A stretch of DNA of 64,000 nucleotides from Owenia fusiformis (taxonomy: Eukaryota > Annelida > Polychaeta > Sabellida > Oweniidae). Below the pieces are notes generated by a model. That model was not told the DNA's origin, did not search any database, and was given only the letters and a program-made list of their open reading frames with translations. The stretch lies in assembly GCA_903813345.2 (NCBI GenBank), contig CAIIXF020000009.1, positions 31,931,259-31,995,258 on the forward strand. Direction: 5' to 3'. Position 1 is the stretch's first letter. Each line of letters begins with the position of its first letter. Both the position numbers and the translations under genes were made by a program. Shown here one piece after another: positions 13,601-28,600 of this stretch.

Positions 13601-16600
13601 TGTTCTTGTTAATCAGGTGGATTATTTAACAATATCAATGTATTTTTATAAGGCCAACATACTTTCTTTTGGCAGTTAGTTACGTAGTAGCTAAAAATAT
13701 GCCTGTTTATTCACATTTATACATGTATGTAAAGAACATACAATAAAGCTTTATATCTGAAATCTGAATCAAGTTCAGTTACATGATTTATTTAAATGCC
13801 TATATATGCATCAATATTTAAAAGAGCCCAACTTGTATGATGAAAACATAATATAAAATTTCATAGGTCCTTTAACAATAGTGTCTTCTCCTATTTACTC
13901 CTGATACTTAAGGAAGGTCTATTGTTTCAGTTGATGAATCCACCTGCTAATGTGGACCTTGCTGCTATTTTACCAGACTTTACCAAAACAGTTGATGAAT
14001 ATGTTCAGGCCATTACCTCCCTATCAACAAAGCCATTCCAAATTGAATATGGTCTTGATGATAAGTGGATGAATGAGACCGTTTGGATGGCAATCTTTAG
14101 CAGATTCGCACAGTCTTTCCTGACCCAGAGTATCATCAGCACAAATGCAACGTAAGTGTCGGATTCTAGAGATATTCACCGCAGACTTAAAGTAGGAAAA
14201 GGATCATTTTATCAGTCAAGTTTAACTTATCCAGGGAACATATCTTTTTAAATTACACATGTCAGCAAGGAATGATTTTGGCCTGTATGGGGGCATTCCA
14301 TATACAAATTAAAGTTTTACTGCATATGACATTCTGGGCTAAAGACCTCCAAATAAAGAGTTATTTTGCTCACTGAAGTAAGCTGTGTTCTACATATTGT
14401 TCTTTGCCTTCAATTATCCTAGCTATAAACATTGACTTGTTTGTAAAATCCAAAAAATAAATAAATATTAAATAATTATCTTTTAGCACTGCTGACACAT
14501 TGGCATCCCTGTTCAGCACCGGGACTGACCTACTACCATATTTGGAACCCATGCTTGCTCCACTATTGGAGACGCCTGGCGTTGCGGAGAACATTCACCG
14601 CATAGATGCAATATTAGGATTTTTAATTCAAGAACTTTCAACATTTAAAGGTATTTTACTATTTTTTTATTATTTCATTCCTTAACTACATATTTAGTAC
14701 ACAATTTTTGTCTATATTTGGATTTCTAAGATATCTTAATAAGAATTTAATAATTGTTGTGATAACATGTATGCCGATAGAATATCATGTCCCATGAATA
14801 TGCATTAATTGCCACATATAGTGGACTTTCAAAACTGTACATATACTAAATACATGTTATGGTTTTTATGTAAATTGAGTGAATATAAAACTGTCAATCC
14901 CAGTTTTTTGTTACCAGGCTTATTGTTTCGAATCATTATCCTTTGAAAATATGACACCATGTGAATTGTTTTGTGTTTTGAACATTTATGATATTGAGTC
15001 TGTTTTTATTCGATCAGGTGAACCCAAACGATTGGCTGAGATATTGGCAGGGTACCCAGAGCTTATGAAGTTTTTACGATTAATGGACCATATACCTGAT
15101 GTTGCATATGTCACAATAAGAACATTAGCAATGGACCCCGGTGCAGTAACCAAAGTAAGTGTGACAAAACATTAAGCCTGTCACATGAAGTACATGTACA
15201 GTATGTAATGTACAAATGGGTAGCTATATTGCCATACAAGCATCCTACTATATGTAATGTATAAGATTCTCTGTCTGTCTTTTTGTCCATTTTATCCTTC
15301 CATTCCTCTATCATTTATTTTTGTGAACCTCACTGAACTCATTTCATACTACACCATTGGCCCTGCTCCGACTTTTTCCTTGTTTTTGAGAAATCAGCTT
15401 TTTGATGTCAAAATATAACAATAAATGTAACAATAAGTATGCCAGCTGCAGAGTGAACCCATTGACGTTAATCATATTATTGTAGTTTTATATTCTTTTA
15501 TCTTTCTCTTCTATAATGCCTTTTAATTTGTAATGAAATGAATATAAATGAAAATAAAAAATACCATTTGAAATCACAACGTGACCTTACCAAATTGTGT
15601 CATGTTTTCCTTTAATCAAATGTCATCCTGTTTCAACAGCTCACCAGTATACAGAGCATTGAAGAGCTTTGCAGTAAAGACCTCACTACAATCCTCAACA
15701 TACCCGATTCTATAGCTCAGAATATAACAGAACTCTTCAATACAATGTGCAGTCTGGACTTGAACAAAACGTTGACTGAAGCCACAGCATTTAGCGGAGC
15801 TACAACCATCATTGATTTGGTAAGACATTTGAATTAATATAATTTTGATTTCTACTCCATATATAAAAATGAGATGTACAGTAAAACCTGTCGAGGTGGA
15901 ACACCTCTGGTACCTCTAAAAAGTGTTCCACTAGTAACAGGGGTCTTCCACTTCTAGAGGTGTTCCACTTTACGTGTTCTACTGTAGTTGTGATAACATT
16001 CTGTAGATGTACATTCTTTATTTTGTAGATATGACGTCTGTACATTCCACATTCCAAACATGTATTCATGTGGATTTATGTTTCAGGTAAATGCTGACTT
16101 TTCTGGGCGGGGACCTGTTGATCTACAGGAGATGATAAACAAAGTGACAACCTTACAAGCCTTGCTTGATGAGCTCATACAAGGAGAGCTCCCTATTGTC
16201 TTAGACCAGATGTGGCTTGACCCGGCTGTGTGGACTAAAGTGATTGAGTCCATTAGTAGAGATCTCCCAAATGAGGAGACAGGAGTGTCAATGTTAAGGT
16301 CAGTGCAAATAAAAGTGAATTGAAATATATACTCAAAGATTAGCAGGTGCTTATGTTTGATGAACTAAGTGCCCAGTTTATATTGATTACCATGTTGTCA
16401 GATCCTCTTAATGTGAACACATTTCAGTGTTCTCCAGAGGGTTTTTCTCAAGTGGGCACAAAATTCTCACTTTTACAAACTTCTCATTTTTTCAGACCAT
16501 TTTAAATTATATTTTCTTATTTTCAAGTGGGTGCAAATGAATTTTCTGGTGGGTGCAAGCTTGTTTTTAAAATCACAGGTGTGCTGCGCCCACTTTACTT

Positions 16601-19600
16601 AAATGCTGGGGAGATCACTGCCTTTGCACCTCTATATGTGATGTGAAGATTTTATATATTTTAGCTTGGCTGCCGTAGAATCCATCTTTCCTGTGTTAGA
16701 GCAGTTGCTTAGTAGCATGCCAGAGTCAAGGGATATATGGAGTATGATTAAACAACAGTTGTACCAGCAGAACCTGCTCATGAAGTTTCTGAATAAACAA
16801 ATCAAGGCTATCACTAGTGAGTTTACATAGAATATTGTGTATTTTTCAATGTTCTTTATATCTCAAAGAATCCACACACTGCTTGTATACCATGTACTGA
16901 ATTAAGTCAAGTGAAAATAAATCTCAGTTTTATCATATTACACTCTAGCCACCTTAAGAACAAAATACCAGAACTATTGTAATTAATAGACAAAAATATG
17001 CCGTAACGACCAAAAAGAGGCTTTAAATCTCACCATATAACATTGAGAGTATAACATGTCAATTAAAAAATTGATAATCCATGTTTTGACATTATTTTAG
17101 GTAATTCCACATTCAACATCTTAGAGTACATCAACTCTAATGAGTTATACAGATTGGCCAGGATACAAGCCATCAGCCCAGACATTGTTGATACCCTGCT
17201 GCGCACCATAGCTGCTATCAGTTCAGATCCAGCTGAAGTAAGTCATGAATTCCAATGATTTCATAAGCGATTTATTTATTCATATATTACCCACTTTAAC
17301 AGTATCTTCCTTTATTAATAATGGCTCGGTTATACCTGAGTGGCGGCTGTTATTTTAGTACAAGAAACCAAAAAGAGGGGAGTTTTATGGACTCTTTGAA
17401 CTTGATATGATAAAATACTAAGCCTGTGGAAAACTCAAAGTTTCTCTCTCTGCATCTTATATATGCTTTACTTAAAGATTGTAGTGACAGTGATGGTTAT
17501 ATTTCAGGCTGCTAAGTGGACAGATACAAATGCACTTATGAGGGTTTGTGTCGACTCTGCAGTGTTTGACAATTTCTTTGCTAAGGCTCCTTCAACCTCA
17601 GTCAACAGGACTACTTTATATAAGGTATGAATGCACTTCAAATTATATTATACATGAGTACATGTGTTAATTTATTCTGATTTTTGTTCAAACTTAACAT
17701 TGGTTTACTTGGTAATTCAATCCATAGTCAGGTGCCTGTATTACGAAGAAACTGAAGTTGACTAAATGTCCTTACTCCCACCCACCCACCCAAAACATTG
17801 TCATTGTCCTTTAAGTTAAACTCTCCTTGGTTATTTAGGTTGTATGTGAAAGCACCATGTTCAATGAGACTGCATTGCTGATGGAGTTGATGAACAATCT
17901 AGAAGGATTCAGAGAGTACTTTAATGTTGTAAGTATAAATATAGATATGATAATCTTTTGTTTTCCCTCAAACTTTTTATTTTCTCCAAGAATTTTGGAT
18001 CTAGATCCAAAGATCTCATAAAAGTTGATTTTTGAGAATTAATCATAAAATTTGGCGAATATTAGTTATTAGAAATGATTAATATCCATACCATACCATA
18101 GCAAACCATATGGCCAGGAATATGTTCTTACTTCAAATCACAAAATATAATTATAAAAATTGATTAACCACGACAGTGATAATATATTGTTTTATTTCCA
18201 GCTGACCAATCCACCTGCGGATGTAGATGTCGCAAAGATTTCTGATTTTGGTAAGACGATAGATGAGTATATCAGTATATGGACATCATTTGCTGAGAGT
18301 CCTCTAATGTTAGAGTATGACCTCCAGTCCCAGTGGATGAACCAATCTGTATGGTTAGCCATCTTGAACAGGTTCACTCAAGCATTTATGCCTGCAGACA
18401 ATCAAAATGCTACAAAGTAAGTCGCAATATAATAAGGAGATCTACGTCTGCTTTTTAATCAATATTCATTTTTGTGTCAGTTGACTTATCATATTGTTAT
18501 TTTCTTACATTTCATTCATTAGCTCTGGTTCCTAAAAAGCATCTTATACACTGTATGTGTCTTATATCATATGCAATGGTTTTAGTTTAATTTACCTCAT
18601 AATTCAGTCTGTTTTCCTTTCACAACATTAATGCTAATAATAATATCATTTACAATACCACATTCCCAATCAGATAAATGATTTTCTTTTACTTACAACA
18701 TTTTATTAAAAAATCAAACTCTACAATTCAAATCATTTTTGAAATCTCTTACAGCATTGTTGACATAATATCTGAAGTGAGCGCAGGTGTATTGCCCGCT
18801 TTACAACCTCTACTTGGCCCTCTATTGGAGACCCCTGGTATTAAAGAGAACATCCACCTAGCAAATGCATTCATTGATATGCTCCATGCAGATCTCACCA
18901 AATATATAGGTAAGTCACTCAATCATGTATAAAAACTAGTTGAACACTGAATTTTTCAAATGTTATTTTTTCCTGTTATTTGTTGTTGAATTTTTGATGA
19001 ATGATTTCATTTGCATTTGACAAACTACCCTGGCAGTACTTGTCTATTCTCTATTCAAGACAGAGCCATGGAAGATTGTACATTTGAATGGTGATACCAA
19101 GTGCCTGATTTATATTTGGCAAATTTATGTGAAAAGATTATATCTTATTAATTTGCCTCTTATCTGGATGAAATGACTTGAAATGTTTAGATTATGTTTA
19201 AAAGAGCAATGTTACATTCCAGCTGGAGGTGAATCTATTGATGAGATGGTCTCCAAATACAGAGAATTGCCCAAGTTATTGAGGGTCCTGACTCACCTGC
19301 CCGATGTAGTACATGTGGTGCTACGTACAGCCATATTCAAACCAAATGCTGTAAGTACTTTAAATATGAAATATTGTATGTAAATATTTGAAAATGGGAG
19401 TGTAGTTTGATCATGGCTTAGGCATTTATTATTTGTTGTCGATCCTTGTTTGTACTGTGCTTGTGATTTTCAAGTTTTGACTATAATGGCCATTTGTTTC
19501 GATTTTGAATTATCTACTACATTCTCAATCTCAGTTTCACTGTGTACTTTGTAATTGAAACATTAAACAGTTTATATATTTGCATTGTTGATGTATTTAC

Positions 19601-22600
19601 TTAGCACTACGTAAAGTATGTTACACAAATGCAAATTTTCAAAGCAGAGACATCTTTAAATGTTATAAAATATAAAAATCAAACTATATCAAATGTTAAG
19701 CTAAAAATGCAATGTACATGTAGTCAGTCGTTTCTAGAGAACTATAATTGCTAGTCTGTTGGTACATTTTCATTCTATTCGGTTGTGGGCCTTTAACAAA
19801 TGCCACAATCTAAGTGAGCCAGTATAAATTAATAAGATTCATTAATTAGACATAGTTTTAAAAAGACTACGTAGTATTTCCAAAAACATATTGAAAAAAC
19901 CTGATATGTCAAGGCAACAATAGTTTTACATCTTTTAATTGTTTTCAGATTTCCAGTATAACAAGTTTAGAGCAACTTTGTACAACAGAGCCCTCAGTTC
20001 TGTTCAGTATTCCAGACTCTATTGTCCAGAATATAACAGATCTGATTGGCTCGTTATGCACCTTGGATTTCAACCAAGTTATGATAGAAGCGTCAGACTT
20101 CAGTGGGACTAATGACTACAATGCTTTGGTAAGTGTCCACATTGTAAAAATAAACATAACTATTCAGAAAATCAAGAGTAAACATCAGCCCCATATATAT
20201 ACAGTATAGTGTAGCGACACTATAGCACAAGATTACATACACTTTGGCTATAAACAGTAAATAATGATAAACAAAGCACATTAAACTGATACAAATAAGT
20301 GATACAATATTCTATTTCTCGGAGAATCATTTGCATACATTTTGACCGAGTTTCTCTATAAACATGCAAACTGTATCAAATTGGCATCAATATAAAATGA
20401 CAGAAAATGATATTGCCACTTGAATAAGATTGATTTCAACTCAAAATGTGTACAAGAGTTTCCATTATACAATTATACAGTCATTACAAAAACATATATA
20501 TCATATATTTCATTTTTTAGTTCAGTGCTAACTACACTGCTCTTGGACCTATTAATATCCAAGAGATGCTGGATCGACTATTGAGATTGCAGCCATTGGT
20601 TGAAAAAGTAATGACGGGAGAAGTCTCTTTCATTGCTAACCAGATGTGGCTCGACCCGGCCATGTGGAACAAAATATTTGAGTCTTTGAATCAGGATCTT
20701 TCTAATCCTGCCTTTTTGGACAGGTATGTTGAGAAGAATTACAAAACAATTTTATCACATCTTCAATTCAGGGTGTTTGTGACATTCAAAATTGCTTAAC
20801 CATAGGACTTTGTCGAAAAATGGTTTAAATTTGGAAGACTGGTTATTGTAGCAAATATGAACAACATTTACTTGCACAATAAATATTTTCAAGCCTGGAA
20901 GTCTTGTTTGTACATTAACCAGTTAAAACAGATATAAATATTTTATTTAATTGATAAAATAAATCTACTTTTCTACTAATCTACTTTTTACTTTATTGCA
21001 TTACAATAATTATTTTCATTGATTCAACATTTTAGTTTGATGAGCATAACAAACCAGTTGGAGACAGTATTGACCAATGTATTGAGCGTGTCTGCTGGTA
21101 ACATGACAGAAATGTATTCAGGCATATTGGAGGCTCTGCTAGCTGCCTCCAAACTCACCGAGGGATTAATAGCTGACCCTGCATACTTGAATAGGTATGT
21201 AAAGCTCATTTTGTTAATAATCAACTAAAACACTATAAACTGGAATGGTATCAATAAGTTTCACCACTAGGTCTTTTTGGACTGTTCACCCCTTACTGAA
21301 ATATAAGGGTTTGCATTGATTCATGTTTCAATGTCGCTAGAAAATTTGCAGGCTTGCAAATCTAACAGTTTCAATGGTTTAAGATATGAGTGTGAGGCCC
21401 TGATCTATGATCAGAGAGCTAATATAAGCACCTCATTTTTTCAATTGGATAATTGATTCACTAATTTGATAACTTATGGGCAACATTTAAAAATCATACA
21501 TGTACGAATGTCGTATTATGAAATTGTGCTTGATATTCAGTTGATCAGCATGAGAAATGCCAGCATTGTTTTGACTATGTAATTTTACAAGACAAGCATT
21601 AACAGTGAAACTTGAAACTGAGAAAATTCATGAAAAATAGGCATATTTTGACCGAATTTGGTCTAAATTGTGAAATCAGGAATTTTGCACCCACTTGAGA
21701 AAAAATCCTGGGGAGAACACTGAGCATATATCATGAATATTTAAGAAATTAGAAGGGATAGAGTGTAACACAATGGAAGTTCAAAACCATGCCAATGTTC
21801 ATCCTCCGATCACAGGGCTTCAAAATCCAGAATATATTCTTTCTTTTTACCCCCTGCGATAAGCAGATAGCATTTCCCCGATTAAGAACTCGCAATCTGA
21901 TTGGCTGTCGCAACACTGCAACAGAAATCATGTATAAGTCATTGCGCATAAGTAGATCACGTGACTCAGTTTAATTGGACGCTTCCAAATTGGTTATACC
22001 AGGGGGAAGAAGGAGGTACGGATTCTAAATACCTGCTGAGGAGGAAGGCCAATGTTTCACCTAAAATCTTTACAAAAATAATTGAGATATCTGATCTAAT
22101 ATAGTAATTGAACACACAAAAGTTTTTAAAGAATTAGAATGCAGAAATGTTAAAATTAATTTTTGACAGATAACCTTAAAAATCAAAGGATTTTCCTGCA
22201 ATAAATTCAGAACTATTGGACATACATAATGACGAGAGCAAAAGATATTGTAAACTTGCGACTTTCTAAACTTGTCCGCATCCTGTTAAATCTCTTTAAC
22301 TTCTGAACTCATGGGACACAACTTGTTTAAGAGTATATGTGTTACCTATTCGAAGCCCCATAGTCCATTGTATAGTAGCAGTTGTTCTTTTATCCATTAT
22401 TTCTAGTACAAAATGTATCTTGTCCATATATTTAACAGTGCAGACTGTTCTATGGCATGTGTAGTAGGGCCCATCTTCGTTCACTCGGCTTCCGTCGGAA
22501 TGCAGTGAAGACCGAGCGTGGGAAGATGAGTAGGGCCCACACAGGTTACGTAGATGTGAGGTTCAACTGAGTTACTGCTAGTGTTACATTAACTGTCCAC

Positions 22601-25600
22601 TGTTACGCTACATGTCTACATTTTCTCAGGATTCTGGACTAAAACGAAATATGAATTTTATGAAAGTAGTATTATCCATGTACATGTAATAGGAATTCTA
22701 CGTAAAGGAATAGCGAATTGATGAGAACTCAAACACACAAACATAACCATCAACATTCAACATCAGTGCTCAAAACAACAAACATGAAGAGTTAAAGCTA
22801 CTTTAGTTGACAGCTAACTTTGTACATTGAAGTGTTATCTCCTCCCTTATGAGAATGGTTTCTAACAAATGAAATCAAATTTTATTAACACTTACACATT
22901 TTGATTTGCATGGATGTCTTGAAATATCAAATTTGTATATAAAATAGATGTAGTTTGTACCTTATCCTCTGTACTTCACAATGAAGAGGTTGCCATTTGT
23001 ATCCCCCACAAGAAGGTTACCATCATGATCGATCGTTACTGCATGTGGCTGATTCACCCCATCTTCCTCAGTTAACACATATCTCATGAATCTACCATGT
23101 GGATCTAGCATGTGTACACGTTGGTTGCTACAGTCTGCCACAAAGATGTAGTCTTCAGCATCGGTACATACTCCATGTGGATTGTACAGTTCTCCCTCTC
23201 CATCACCAGATTCTCCATATGTGAACACCTCAGTGCCATCTCTATTAATTCCTTTGACAAAGTGTCCCTCAATATCGCTGATTATAGCGATATCTTTACT
23301 ATTGCATGCCACATAGATTGGGTCCATAAACATGCCTGCCTTGGATTGCTGTTTAGCTTCACCTGTTGAAGCATCCACACAGAATACTGCTTTTGAATAA
23401 CGATCACCAACAACAATCTCACCTGCTGAGTTTATACTTATGCCTCGAAGATCATTTGTTCCTTTGCAGACAAGATTTCTTTTGTGGGTACCATCTGGCA
23501 GCAAAATGTGGATTGTGTTAGTCATATTTGTAAATGCCAGCTCATCTTCTTTTGTTCGTACAACATTGTTACATTTTTCCTTTAAATCTTTCTCCAACTT
23601 ATGGTCTTTATCATATATCGCAACTGAAGAGTCATCTTGCCCTGTTACTATTAATCGGTCTTTCGAAGTGCAAATCATGTCCCATATGTATTTGTTTTGC
23701 AGTTTTACCTTCTGTACAGATGGTTCATGCAACAAGATCGAGACTTTTCCAAATTCAACCTTGGTATCCAAACACCTTCCTACTTTAAATTGCATATTAG
23801 TTTTTTCATCGAATTTCAGCTTGGGCTTCTTTGTCCACTCATCTGACTTCTGGTTGGCTTTCTCAGCAAGGTCTGCTATTTCTACAGGATGTCCATGCTC
23901 TACCATGGTGCTGAATTTGTTGACTTGACTTTCAATGATGGCTTTATTGAGCTCCAAGTGACCAATGTGAGACATGACTTGCTTAACGTATGTTTGCTTC
24001 TCCTTTACCACTTGCTCTTTGAAGGACTTGTATTTAGCATCTACAGCCTCTTTTAAAACAATCATATCATTATTGATTTCAGCCAAGACGTTTTCTGTTT
24101 TGCTCTCAAATTTAGATTTATCAGCCTGTGTGTTTTGAATGGCCTGCTCATATGCGTCCACAAGTTGTTTCCCCTGTGTTATAGCTGCACCAATGTGTTT
24201 CACATTCTTAGCAGCAGTCTCATTGATGTCTTCACATGGGTGACCCGAGTGGTTGATGGTAAAGCAAGACTGGCAGAGAATAGTCTTATCAGCTTTACAG
24301 AAGTATTCTATAGGCTTGGTGGGATGTATCTTGCAGTAAACTGTGCGCTCTTTTACCATCTGAAAGGCTGTTTGCAAATCATTTGCGCTATCTCCTATGA
24401 GGTCAAGTACTTTGTGTCCTTGTAAAAATGTATCATGCATTTTACGGCATGAAGCACAGAATCTCTTGTTGCAATCTAGGCACCGGATTCTGGCTGGAGT
24501 GTTTTTCTCATAGTTGTCTAGACATGTTGAACAATCTGGCTCTTGGGTCTGGTTACTGTCCTTATAGGCATCTAGCAAGAATGTAATTGTAGGGCTCACC
24601 TTGAATTCTCCAACCCCCTGTTGTGGTACATTACATAAATCTCTGCATTCAGGGCAGTTGAAGCTTCCTCCTTCTAGGCCACTTTTCTCCACAAGGCTGT
24701 GTAGACACTTTAAGCAATAGGAATGTAAGCAAGGCAGTGTCCTTGGGTCAGTTAGAATGTCTTTACATAGTGCGCAATTTAGAGCAGTTTTGTAATGATC
24801 ATTTACATTTGTAGCCATTTTTACTTTGAATAATCAAGTTGAAATGAAAAGTAAAGACTTCATTGTTGTGTTTAATGTTAAGCAGTTCTCAGAAGTTATG
24901 AATATTGATGAGTCATACAAGTTCTCTAAAGGTTATCAAATATTTATATGTACTTAAGTTTATTTAAAAGAGTGACATCTATTTATGAATTACTTTTAAA
25001 AACATCATGTAAAACATTTAATAGTTAGGAATGTACTTCAATGCTCCCAGATTTCTGAAATAGTTCTGCTCTGGAGTTCTAGATGAGATTTAGACAAATA
25101 TTATAAATTTTTCTGTTGGAAATTTGCAAAAATTTATCAAAATACAAGATTTTGCAGATTCTTGTGCCAAGCCATATTTTGTTTATGCATTGCAGAAATA
25201 GAAAACCTGTTGGAATGTTACTTGTTTTGTTCAGAAAATACCTCTGAACAGATAATATTCTTTTTATTTTAGAATTATTGGTTCAATGAATCTATTTATA
25301 TTCAAGCGTAAGCACAATTTTATCAGACCCAACTGAGTGAGCCACCTGGTGTTGAAGCTGGCAATAACCACTTGCAGCCAGGTTTATATAGACAAGAATA
25401 AGTGTATAGTAACTGTTTCAAGTATGTATTCTCACCCATTGAATGGTATGCTGAAAGTTTTATTACCATGGACTACTCAGATACCAAAAGAATTTCAAAA
25501 AAAGATTAATTTTTCAAATCTAGACTCGAAAGTAAGATTCATATGTAAAATATACTAGATAGTACAAACACACTGGTTTTTCAGATTGACTGAGCAATTA

Positions 25601-28600
25601 AACTCAGGGGACCTCTCTGGTCTGATGGTAGTGACGACACAACTGGAACAACTCCTGGCCACATATCTTGTTACACCAGACATGGCAGAGGCAGACAGGT
25701 ACAACTTTGCAGCCATCCAAGTGATGCTGTCAATTGTCAGAGAAAACATCCAACTGGTCATACAAGGTAGGAAAACTTCACTACAGATATACACCAATAC
25801 ACAAATAAGTAACTTCGATGTGTATCGCCAAGATTTGGATCTAGTACTTGTAAAGTTGAATGTACCAATATTGTTTTGAAAGTCATTGAATTGCTGCATG
25901 AGCCGTGAGAGTTGTTCAACTAGAAGGCCTTGAAGTGAATGATGCATAAAGACATTAAATAAATAAAAATAATAAAATAAAATAAATAAATAAATAATAA
26001 ATAAAATAAAGACATTACTTTTGGATAAAATGAGAATGAGTTCCAACAAAATTGACATTGAAGGGCACAACTAAGTCTAAGTATTTATTTCTATGTTAAA
26101 GCCCAATCATTTGAGACCATAAAAACCCACTACCAAATAACTTCAATAGATAATCCATTGTATATTCTCCAGGTAACCCACTGGGTTCAATAGAATTGTT
26201 CTACAAAGACTCTGTTGAGTTTAAGAAGCTGCTACAAGTACTGGATTCAACCCCTGAATTGCTGGGTGTCATTATGCATACATTAGTGGACCCACAAAAG
26301 GTATGCACATGTATAAGACAATTTTCTCTAGTCTTGTACCCTCCCCTCCTCTTTACCCTTAATCCGGAAATTGGAGAGGAAATGTAAGACATAACACAAG
26401 ACTTCATATTTAGTCTTTAGTACCTTATTGAAGTTTTGGATGGAATTCAACATAAAATACATATATATCTTATTTTTCTATTACCATGAATTACTGCTAC
26501 ACTTCAATTGTGGGCCTGCCGGACTCAAGTTACCAACAGCAATATGTACAATTCATATACTTGTCATTCCAGGGTGGTAAGGTATCGGCTAGATTTCAGA
26601 ACGCGAGTATTGACTCTATATTCATTGTACTATGTGGGATGACTGACCAGGACCTAGCTGATTCATTCGTCATCCCATTGGGCTACTCCATTGATATGGT
26701 CAGCATTAGGGACTTGTTTTGTTCTGTTAACTTCAATGCAATAGGAGGAGAGCTAGAGACAGCATTCAACAATGTGTTCAATGTAAGTCAGTCATTTCCT
26801 TGTGAGATTTCATGGGAATACTTCTCAAAGCAAATGATCCAGATACTCAAAGGTGTGTCAATGATAGACCTGTGAGGGTACTTTGGTATTCATGGGCAAC
26901 TTTTATATGTCAACCAACAAGCAATATAGTATGTTGTACCATATGTACCTATAATCAAGCAACACAATGGCTGTATGCTAAATAATAAGATAATCAAACC
27001 ACAAAAACATTCTGAATAGACATTTCTTGACAATTATACACATTAAAGTAAATCACTATGTATTACTATAACTATGAATGATATAAAGTCTGAGTAACGT
27101 TCAATATGCACTTTTCATGGTCGATTTTTAGGGTGATCCAGCATTGATGTCTCCACCAAACTCGACAACATTTGTCAATGAATTGAACTCTGTCCAAACC
27201 TTGATGACAAAGCTTATAAGTCAGAGTATGAATGGCTCTCTCTCCACCACAGAGCTCCAACTGATGGGGTTGTTTAATACACAACGTTGGGCAGAGGTCT
27301 TCAATCAGTTCTTCCAGAGCGTCAGTACGCCTGCACCAATTGGACAGGAATTTGACTTCACAAGGTATTAAAGTTGATTTGTTTGATTTCATGAGGTATT
27401 ATATTTGATTTTCAATACTATTCTCTTTACTCACTATGAAATAGATTGCTTCCAGTATCCGTTGTCAGTATCAGTTATACTTTTGGAACGATTTGCAGAC
27501 TGTGCATTTTTGTTAAGTTAATGCCTTGTAGGCCTAGTGTGTTCTAACTTTTCGCTTCATTCGTCTTCTTTTGATTTCAACAATTTTTGTATCCTAAGAG
27601 AAAATTTATGTCACATTTAAGGAGGATTGAAATAAACAAAAAATTATCTTTTGTATTCCAGTTTATTAGCCTTACAAGGTGTGATTGGATTCCTCCCTCC
27701 TGAGATTACGAACCCTTTGAACAATGTCTTACACCCTCTGAACTTTGCAATGGATATAGCTATAGAGAAAATCATTGGACTTAACAGTAAGTGTTAATAT
27801 AATATAACCTGTATAAAGTGAACACCTCTGCATCTATGAAAAACATTCACTGTAGGTAGGTGTTCACTACAGAGAGGGGATTTTATACAGGAGTCAGTAT
27901 AAAATATGTCTTGAAGTGATGTTCTTTAAACACAGGTGTTCACAAGAGAGAGGCGTTCATTAAGACAGGTTTTACTGTTTGTTATATGATTGGTGGCATT
28001 TACAAATTGAAATTGCAGTTTCCCATTTTCTACTTGTTTTCCCATTTTTCTCATTTACATTTCATGATAAGTTATATATTTCATGCTTAGTTTACCTATT
28101 GTTTTCCAAATTTTTTACCTAGTTTGGTACTTAGTTTCACATGTTTTGTACATAGTTGCATGTATCTTATATTTAGCACTTATATTTACATAAACATATT
28201 AAAAACTTAGTTTCACATGTTTTGTACATAGTTGCATGTATCATATATTTAGCACTTATATTTACATACACATATTAAGAACTTAGTTTCACATATTTCA
28301 TAGCTCATATCACATATTTCACATCCTTTCCAGATTCAGCCATACAATTGAAGCAGTTATTCAAGCAGTCCCCTGAGATAACAAAACTTATAAAACTTCT
28401 TGACAAGTCACCAGAAATAACAGAGATTTTACTGGGTTCTGTTAATAATCCAAAGGTAAACAATTTCAAATGTGAGCCTCAAACTTTTAACATGATTGCC
28501 ACAATTTTTCAGTCAATTGCCCAATTGGCATTTTCCTAGTCCTGATTTCCAAGGCTAAAAGTATATATAATATATATAAGGTATCTGTCATTTACAAGTT

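Noticed and set aside
21749-21974. Small open frames on both strands beyond the 3' end of the TRIM gene
   Set aside because: They lie in an inverted-repeat element and read equally well on both strands, as expected from a MITE.
23440-23928. Plus-strand open frame of 162 codons opposite the TRIM gene
   Set aside because: It is the antisense shadow of a clearly conserved minus-strand coding sequence and shows no domain or splice partner.
25555-26070. Minus-strand open frame of 171 codons
   Set aside because: It covers the reverse complement of the M8 B exon plus an AAAT microsatellite, which gives a low-complexity Phe/Leu/Tyr stretch. No conserved pattern.
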